Shown here one piece after another: positions 61,301 through 64,000 of a stretch of 64,000 bases of DNA. Position numbers and translations under genes: made by a program. Position 1 is the first letter of the stretch, and the number at the start of each line of letters is the position of its first letter. The stretch spans positions 213,533,359 through 213,597,358 of the forward strand of contig NC_053390.1 of the NCBI RefSeq assembly GCF_905171765.1, in the 5' to 3' direction. The DNA is from Bufo bufo (lineage: Eukaryota; Chordata; Amphibia; Anura; Bufonidae). The notes under the pieces were generated by a model. The model worked only from the letters and a program-made list of their open reading frames with translations. It did not search any database and was not told the origin of the DNA.

Positions 61301-64000
61301 GCGACAGGGTACCACTGTATCAGGAAATAAAAGGTATGACAATGCTGCAGTGAGCAGCCCCTACAAGGCTTTGTGCAGGTTTTACAACTGGTTTTCTTGA
61401 GGAGACTCCCTTTTAAACCCTCATTCACACAGTCGCTGATTTGGTCAGTGATTTCCATCAATGATTGTGAGCCAAAACCAGGATTAAAGCCTCCATAGAG
61501 ATAAGTTATAAGGGAAAGATCTGCACCAAAACACTGACGTGTGAATGAGGCATAAAGAGAACCTGTCTCCGCGAAATGCAATCTGCAGACACAGGTTATA
61601 GAGCTGGAATGGCTGGAAAAAAATAATTATATATTGTGTGTGTTTTTAATTAGAAGGTACGGCGACACTGGTTGTGGCCGGGATCACAGTGTGGCGCTGA
61701 TCCCATAGAAATGAATAGGATCCCTGCGCTAGTTGCAAGAAATTCAGCAGTGTTGGTTTCCTTGCCACTGGTGCGGCAATCCCATTAATTTCTGAGAACA
61801 CCAGTACTCTGCGATGCTGGCCGTGAGAGCTGCCGTGCGACCAGTGTCTCTGTGTAGCCATACCCTTAAAGGGGTTGTCTAACTTCAGTAAATGGCATTT
61901 ATCATGTATAGAAAGTTAATACAAGCCACTTACTAATGAATTGTTATTGTCCATATTACCTCCTTTGCTGACTGGATAAATTTTCCATCACATTATACAC
62001 TGCTTGTTTCCAGAGGTTACGACCACCCTGCAATCCAGCAGCTGTGGTTGTGCTTCCACACTGTACAAAAAGGTGCAGGCCTCTCTGGTGGCTGGGACCG
62101 TGGCAGTACGCATAGCCCGACACTTTTTCATTATAGTGTGGAAGCACGACTACTACTGATGGATTACAGGGTGGTCGTAATCCCTGAAAAGAAGCAGTGT
62201 ACAATGAGATGGAAAAGTGAATCAAGCCAGCAAATGAGGCAATATGGACAATTACAATATATTAGTAAATGCATTATATTAACTTTCTCCACATGATAAA
62301 TACCGTTTGCTTTAAGAAGGTTTGTCAGACCATATGGCGAGGTGAGCTTATGACATCTGTTCACATTGTTGGTTCTGCATGGTGGCTGTTGTAATGGCGT
62401 ACCCGTGGGTTGGTGGGGCCCAGTGCCATGAGGCCTTAACATTATAACAGGGGTGTTGTTAGTTAGGTTCCTTGGTCTCGTCACCTTTTAGGTACGGTGT
62501 TGTGGCAACGAGCCAAATTAGAGTAAAGGCTTGCTCAATAGAGGTTACCTTGACGTGGTGAGTGGGCCTATGCATTTTGATCACAACGTATAAGTAGTAC
62601 CTCAATAAAGATGTTTATAACTTGTCCTGAGAGAACAGTAGATCAGGATTCAGCAACGTTCGGTACTCCAGCTGCTGTGAAACTACAACTCCCAGCGTGC
62701 GTACTTACTCAGCTGTTCTTATAACTCCCATAGAAGTAAAATGAGGATTCTGGGAGTTGTAGTTTCAGAACAGCTGGCATGCCGGTGGTTGCTGAACCCT
62801 TCAATAGATCAATGCAGAGATATAGTTTTGTGGGAAAAACATTCAGGAAAACTTGTAATTTATACATTTATATCCCCATCATCCCTGTGACGGAAGGCGT
62901 TCAGAAGTGCTATGCGGCTGGAATATAAGTCCTCTCCCCTCCTAGTGTGGGCAGCAGGGGTCCAGACCATGGTCATGGTCCACCAGTTTACTGCCCATGC
63001 CTTGGAATAACAGTGATTTTCTCCTCATCTTTCTGCTGTAAATATTCATTGTTTCTATATACTTTCTGCACATGTGGTTGGGAAATCAACAGTAAGTCAA
63101 CCTAAACATGCCAGGGATTAACCTATATCTATCCTAAGATTAAACTCTAAAGAAAATAGAAGGGCCGAATATATGGACTTAAGTGATCCTTTTCTGCCAT
63201 CAGTCTTCTATGTTTCTAGTCTTGGCCTTTTTATTTGGCTACATTTAGGCTGTATTTAATCAGCATTAGGGTCCATTCACACGTCCACATCCGTTCCGCA
63301 ATTTTGCAAAACAGGTGCGGACCCATTCATTTTCAATGGGGCCGGAATGTAATGTCTGCATCCGCATTTGCGGATCCACACTTCCGTTCCACAAAAAAAT
63401 AGAACATGTCCTATTCTTGTCCGCAATTGCGGACAAGAAAAGGCATTTTCTATGAGAGTGCCGGCAATGTGCGGTCCGCAAAATGCGGAACGCACATTGC
63501 CGGTGTCCGTGTTTTGGGGATCCGCAAAACACATACGGACGTGTGAATGGACCCTTATTCCACCTTTACAGAAACGGTATGTGCTGGGTTCACTGAATCC
63601 ACAGATTCTGTTGGGAAAAGGTTACGAACTGTGATTGCCTGTATTTTATCAGTGAATACTTAATATTAGATTGTTTTATGTAACAATGCTTTTGCGTTTT
63701 CTTTTACCTTTGTTAGGTTAATGAAATCGTAAAACGTACGAAAGAAACGAGTGTTAGTGCATCAGTAACCCCAAACAGCAGTACCCCATTTTCCCATGAC
63801 ACAGCCTATTCAAGTTGTCGACAGGATACCCCAAACTCTTACAGCCAGTATACCCCACAATCACAAGGAACACCTCACACCCCACGGCTTGGAACACCTT
63901 TTTCGCAGGACTCCAACTACTCAAGTCGACAGTCGACACCAGCATTTCATTATGGGCAGGACTACAAACCAAGAAGGCAAGAATCAAAGTTCACGGACGC
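40311..64000 (+). CDS. setd1b: SETD1B histone H3K4 methyltransferase, N-terminal six exons (partial)
   Basis: Catalytic subunit of a nuclear COMPASS-type complex that methylates histone H3 lysine 4. Six exons give 331 complete codons: 40311-40383, 40509-40663, 40758-40856, 40968-41238, 54325-54437 and 63717-64000. All introns are GT-AG and all phases agree. Residues about 40-110 are the conserved [13 protein letters not shown]...[12 protein letters not shown] block. Residues about 120-200 are the RRM ([34 protein letters not shown]), which in this family binds the WDR82 subunit. The Ser/Thr-rich tail ([36 protein letters not shown]) follows. The [13 protein letters not shown] and [10 protein letters not shown] forms fit SETD1B rather than SETD1A. 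N-SET and SET domains lie beyond the window, since vertebrate SETD1B is about 1,900-2,000 residues. Confidence 0.96.
40509..40663 (+). CDS. setd1b: SETD1B coding exon 2
   Basis: Acceptor TTACAG at 40503-40508, donor CCT|GTATGT. Encodes [20 protein letters not shown] through the [11 protein letters not shown] motif. The preceding intron is only 125 bp. An alternative start Met30 (40523-40525) has a strong Kozak context (GGCATGG). Confidence 0.96.
40758..40856 (+). CDS. setd1b: SETD1B coding exon 3
   Basis: Acceptor TTTGCAG, donor AAG|GTACTG; 33 codons, phase 0 at both ends. Encodes [19 protein letters not shown] and [14 protein letters not shown]. The preceding intron is 94 bp. Confidence 0.96.
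40968..41238 (+). CDS. setd1b: SETD1B coding exon 4 (RRM)
   Basis: Acceptor CCTGCAG, donor AAAG|GTAAGT; 271 nt ending in phase 1. It carries nearly the entire RRM, from [19 protein letters not shown] to [13 protein letters not shown], the most conserved part of the window. It is followed by a 13,086-bp intron. Confidence 0.98.
41239..42050. other. SETD1B intron 4, first part
   Basis: Contains a diverged CAGGGGTCAGC/GCTGACCCCTG foldback (about 41,697-41,842) of the family described at 48,163. Apart from that, nothing recognised. Confidence 0.55.
42054..42461. mobile_element. TTCACAC foldback, GAGATCCG type
   Basis: Ends GGCCTGTTTCACACTTCTG and CGCAAGTGTGAAACAGGCC with exact TTA on both sides (42051-42053, 42462-42464). 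The interior pairs TTGAGATCCGGCAG with CTGCCGGATCTCAA. Confidence 0.9.
42493..44281. mobile_element. TTAA-type foldback carrying a large TTCACAC element
   Basis: Left end TTAA then AGGGAACCTGTC; right end GACAGGTTCCCT then TTAT (one base off TTAA). The central palindrome pairs CATTTGCATACGACCTGTGG with CCACAGGTCGTATGCAAATG (42,622-42,650 against 42,930-42,955) around GCGCATGCGC words. The right half is separated from its tip by the foldback at 43,170-44,233. Confidence 0.75.
43170..44233. mobile_element. large TTCACAC foldback with palindrome-in-palindrome
   Basis: Left GGCCTCTTTCACACGGGCG preceded by TTA (43167-43169); right end diverged (CACGTGGAATTCTCGCC) and followed by TTA. Core 43,400-43,925 is a palindrome with TTATAACATGGTTATAAGGG at its shoulders. 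Within it, CTCACCACGTGGTGAG occurs in both arms and TGACGTCA at 43633-43640 and 43703-43710. It is the sister of 33,506-34,381. Confidence 0.8.
44432..44649. mobile_element. TGCACAC-type foldback
   Basis: Ends GGGCTCATGCACCGGCC and GTATGCATGAGCCC with exact TAA on both sides (44429-44431, 44650-44652). Contains CCATTCACTTGAATGGGTCC hairpins. Confidence 0.83.
44653..45469. other. intronic sequence with decayed repeats
   Basis: 44,655-44,760 shares ACACCAGCTCCAGATGTTAG with 21,150-21,180, an unnamed repeat. 44,770-44,880 is a decayed copy of the TGACCCCTG foldback. 45,046-45,260 resembles GGGGGTCA-type repeats (see 20,684), but its other end was not found. Confidence 0.45.
45473..45739. mobile_element. 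TGCACAC-type foldback
   Basis: Ends GGGCTCATGCACACGAACGT and GTGTGCATGAGTCC with exact TAA on both sides (45470-45472, 45740-45742). Internal CCATTCATTTCAATGGGTCC hairpin. Confidence 0.85.
45743..46206. other. no gene recognised
   Basis: Intronic sequence without repeat ends or coding motifs. Confidence 0.45.
46207..46807. mobile_element. GCAGATT-type foldback with a nested TTCACAC element
   Basis: Left GGGTACTTACACACAAGTGC and right GTGTGCAGGTACC, with CAGATTT...AATCTG inner words. The text is broken at 46,426-46,747 by the next element and continues after it. Confidence 0.6.
46429..46744. mobile_element. TTCACAC foldback, CCGCAAA type
   Basis: Ends GGGTCTATTCACACGTCCG and CGGACGCGTGAATGGACCC with exact TTA on both sides (46426-46428, 46745-46747). 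Close relative of 63,269-63,554 (same TTTGCGGATC and GGACAAGA blocks). Confidence 0.88.
46808..47356. other. no gene recognised
   Basis: Intronic sequence; no repeat ends or coding motifs seen. Confidence 0.45.
47357..47618. mobile_element. TTCACAC foldback, diverged
   Basis: Left GGTGCATTCACACAGCCGC after TTA (47354-47356); right GGCTGTGTGCTTGATGCC. Internal TGGACCCATTGACTTCAATGG hairpins. Confidence 0.7.
47644..48156. mobile_element. TTCACAC foldback, CCGGATCCGG type
   Basis: Ends GGGTACTTTCACACTAGCG and CGCAAGTGTAAAAGTACCC; flanks TCA and TTA. Interior rich in GCCGGATCCGGC and ACGGATCCGGCATT. Same subfamily as 54,864-55,375. Confidence 0.85.
48163..48320. mobile_element. hAT-like MITE, CAGGGGT type
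   Basis: Ends CAGGGGTAGGCAACCTCCGG and CCGGAGGTTGCTGACCCCTG, flanked by an exact 8-bp duplication CCTTAGAG (48155-48162, 48321-48328). Arms contain ACTACAACTCCCAGCATGC and GCATGCTGGGAATTGTAGT. 158 bp. Inserted at the right tip of the preceding foldback. Confidence 0.92.
48813..49580. mobile_element. TTCACAC foldback inserted in the LINE, with inner palindrome
   Basis: Ends GGCCTCATTCACACTTGCGT and ACGCAGGTGTGAAAGAGCCC; the right flank is TAA. The middle (48,950-49,245) is a palindrome with TGGCAGCCAGGACGCTATTA near one shoulder, GTCCGTGCGGCTCCCGGGGC in its arms and TGACGTCA at 49051-49058 and 49124-49131. Outer arms are CCGGATCCGG-rich. Confidence 0.85.
49928..50155. mobile_element. truncated TTCACAC foldback inside the LINE RT box
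   Basis: Left end GGCTACTTTCACACTAGCGT preceded by TAA (49925-49927), directly after FADDT. The interior has CATTGAAAGTCAATGGGGGAC and CGGATCCGTTTTC. The right end is missing. Confidence 0.72.
50158..50657. mobile_element. palindromic TTAA-type element in the LINE
   Basis: Arms 50,158-50,320 and 50,390-50,545 are near-perfect reverse complements (GGAGGAGATTCGGAGGACAT and partner). The right end reads GTGACAGAATCCCTTTAA, ending with a TTAA-type tip; the left tip is altered to CCTTTAAAAAAGG. Noncoding. Confidence 0.72.
51051..52133. other. intronic sequence with fragments of foldbacks
   Basis: 51,110-51,200 has an inverted pair GAGAGCGTCACAGAC/GTGACGCTCTCCTC. 51,440-51,520 is a fragment of the GAGCCAAAACCA foldback ending GTAGTGTGAATTTGGCC. 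No gene. Confidence 0.45.
52010..52440. repeat. 67-bp tandem repeat, about 3 good copies plus diverged flanks
   Basis: Unit contains TAGTTGTCACTATTTGGGGG, CACTGCTGTCTGTTGGGC and TCTTGCTGTCACTGTTAAGC. The best copies are at 52,134-52,315, and more diverged TGTCACTGTT units extend on both sides. The period of 67 bp keeps no reading frame. Confidence 0.88.
52441..53528. other. no gene recognised
   Basis: A-rich intronic sequence with a GACCGCAGCATCTAGGCAGTC repeat-like start near 52,515. It also has poly(C) of 10 at about 53,108 and a GGGGGTGGTTCCCCCCCCC hairpin near 53,447. Confidence 0.45.
53529..53790. repeat. approximately 52-bp tandem repeat, about 5 copies
   Basis: Unit TGACCTTACTGCTACAGAAT, TATACTGTTTTATAATGCTG, TGTGTCTCTGCA. 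It alternates with a shorter variant (TGACCTTGCATCTACTGAAT then ACACAGGTATAATGCTG). Confidence 0.92.
53791..54324. other. end of SETD1B intron 4
   Basis: No repeat ends seen; leads into the polypyrimidine-poor acceptor ACCTCTGTGCAG before exon 5. Confidence 0.55.
54325..54437 (+). CDS. setd1b: SETD1B coding exon 5
   Basis: Acceptor TCTGTGCAG, donor CAG|GTAAGC; 113 nt from phase 1 to phase 0. Encodes [20 protein letters not shown], then [18 protein letters not shown]. The frame joins exon 4 through a split Gly codon. The next intron is 9,279 bp. Confidence 0.97.
54438..54863. other. start of SETD1B intron 5
   Basis: Unremarkable intronic sequence. Confidence 0.55.
54864..55375. mobile_element. 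TTCACAC foldback, CCGGATCCGG type
   Basis: Ends GGGTACTTTCACACTAGCGT and CGCTAGTGTGAAAGTACCC with exact TTA on both sides (54861-54863, 55376-55378). It contains CCGGATCCGGCAGGCAGTTC, GCCGGATCCGGTAAC and TTCCGGATGAC words. Very similar to 47,644-48,156, so both belong to one recently active subfamily. Confidence 0.92.
55379..55663. other. no gene recognised
   Basis: Intronic sequence between a foldback and the DIRS element; contains a GGGACACACAAG block but no recognised repeat end. Confidence 0.45.
55664..55798. repeat. left inverted terminal repeat of DIRS
   Basis: TTTTCTCGTACTTTTTTCC, then GGGGGACACAGACCATGGGT and the CCTCCTCGGGCTATACCCCC block; inverted relative to 61,131-61,262. Confidence 0.88.
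56720..58090 (+). pseudogene. DIRS gag-like region
   Basis: Starts [20 protein letters not shown], then breaks into several frames with charged and proline-rich text. These include the APRTARLRDRPSPR-like stretch near 57,130 (read in fragments), [13 protein letters not shown] near 57,500, and a tail [13 protein letters not shown] near 57,910. No zinc knuckle seen. DIRS ORF1 is typically poorly conserved, so identification rests on position. Many stops. Confidence 0.65.
58094..59500 (+). pseudogene. DIRS reverse transcriptase / RNase H
   Basis: RT fingers [20 protein letters not shown] and [20 protein letters not shown] lie in the first frame. After a frameshift near 58,440 the palm continues in another frame ([11 protein letters not shown], then [24 protein letters not shown] text, 58,455-58,600). 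The expected YLDD box reads PYLEQ at about 58,642-58,656, so the catalytic aspartates are lost. RNase H/DNA-methylase-like sequence follows in pieces (58,690-59,480). Typical DIRS RT order; inactive. Confidence 0.85.
59500..60898 (+). pseudogene. DIRS tyrosine recombinase
   Basis: Tyrosine recombinase that DIRS elements use in place of an integrase. A SAM-like core-binding part reads [20 protein letters not shown] (about 59,957 onward) and continues to [11 protein letters not shown]. The catalytic part has GRVSEL (first Arg, about 60,336), [12 protein letters not shown] (His and second Arg, 60,721-60,756) and FTRFYQLDV (nucleophile Tyr, 60835-60837). All four signature residues remain. Breaks: a stop at 60,220-60,222, a shifted frame to about 60,400, and a TAA at 60,658-60,660. 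Inactive. Confidence 0.88.
61131..61298. repeat. right inverted terminal repeat of DIRS
   Basis: GTTCCTCCTGGTGGAGCCTC through CCCATGGTCTGTGTCCCCC, then AATGGAAAAGACGAG. The outer 60 bp (to CACAAAAAATCTCC) is complementary to the internal segment at 60,950-61,005. Confidence 0.88.
61423..61558. mobile_element. partial TTCACAC foldback, GAGCCAAAACCA type
   Basis: Left CATTCACACAGTCGCTG and right CACTGACGTGTGAATGAGGC, with GTGAGCCAAAACCAGG inside; the middle differs from 32,691-32,829. Confidence 0.65.
61870..62311. mobile_element. TTAA-flanked foldback (piggyBac-like MITE)
   Basis: TTAA at 61866-61869 and 62312-62315. Left AGGGGTTGTCTAACTTC is poorly matched at the tip. Inside it TTATCATGTATAGAAAGTTA pairs with TAACTTTCTCCACATGATAA, and GGTTACGACCACCCTG with CAGGGTGGTCGTAATCC. 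442 bp, noncoding. Confidence 0.78.
62312..62639. other. no gene recognised
   Basis: Intronic sequence between two foldbacks. Confidence 0.45.
62647..62800. mobile_element. decayed hAT-like MITE, CAGGGGT type
   Basis: TTCAGCAACGTTCGGTACTCC and GCCGGTGGTTGCTGAACCC with ACTACAACTCCCAGCGTGC / TTCTGGGAGTTGTAGTTTC arms. Same family as 48,163-48,320; target duplication not evident. Confidence 0.75.
62801..63265. other. no gene recognised
   Basis: Intronic sequence; AAACTCTAAAGAAAATAGAAG near 63,145 is reminiscent of a LINE 3' region, too weak to call. Confidence 0.4.
63269..63554. mobile_element. TTCACAC foldback, CCGCAAA type
   Basis: Ends GGGTCCATTCACACGTCC and CGGACGTGTGAATGGACCC with exact TTA on both sides (63266-63268, 63555-63557). 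Internal GTCCGCAATTGCGGACAAG palindrome. It lies 160 bp before SETD1B exon 6. Confidence 0.9.
63717..64000 (+). CDS. setd1b: SETD1B coding exon 6 (start only)
   Basis: Acceptor TTTGTTAG, then [20 protein letters not shown] and repeated TP/SQ-rich sequence ending near [10 protein letters not shown] at the window edge. No donor is reached, so the exon continues. Confidence 0.95.

Overview
The window is repeat-dense vertebrate nuclear DNA, most likely from an anuran amphibian. It contains one recognisable host gene. This is the 5' end of SETD1B, a histone H3K4 methyltransferase, on the + strand: CpG-island promoter at about 39.15-40.3 kb, coding exons from 40,311, still open at 64,000. The amphibian assignment is inference. 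It rests on an N-terminus and RRM that, from memory, look closest to frog Setd1b, on vertebrate-type introns, and on an abundance of Tc1-like, DIRS, CR1-like, hAT-, Harbinger- and piggyBac-type elements.

Layout. 0-12.8 kb is a stack of nested transposons. A Ty3/gypsy element (5' LTR, primer site, gag; minus strand) enters from the left edge. It sits in an older decayed minus-strand retroelement (Gag, retropepsin and a downstream fragment, 1.65-10.43 kb). That element was in turn broken by a 3.2-kb AT-rich insert carrying a Tc1-like copy, by a TTAA-flanked foldback element that itself took an intact Tc1-like transposon (7,138-8,751), and by a deleted Tc1-like copy. 12.85-16.58 kb is a composite hAT-like element with an 8-bp target duplication, containing a 0.93-kb palindrome, a tandem array and a solo LTR. 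17-34.4 kb holds foldback elements, a third Tc1-like element inside a decayed Tc1/mariner relic, a TATCGG-rich hAT-like element and microsatellites. 34.4-39 kb is mostly unassigned, with a 67-bp minisatellite just upstream of SETD1B.

SETD1B exons 1-4 are compact (40.3-41.2 kb), followed by introns of 13.1 and 9.3 kb. The first long intron contains a CR1-like LINE cut by foldback elements. The second contains a 5.6-kb DIRS retrotransposon with degenerate RT/RNase H and tyrosine recombinase. At least 17 foldback elements with TTCACAC/TGCACAC-type ends are spread across 17-64 kb. Eleven of them keep identical TTA/TTA or TAA/TAA flanks, the target signature of PIF/Harbinger transposons. This numerically dominant family is the main systematic signal in the window.

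No rRNA, tRNA, CRISPR or prokaryote-type operon was found. All coordinates come from reading the sequence by eye; repeat edges without a target duplication are approximate.
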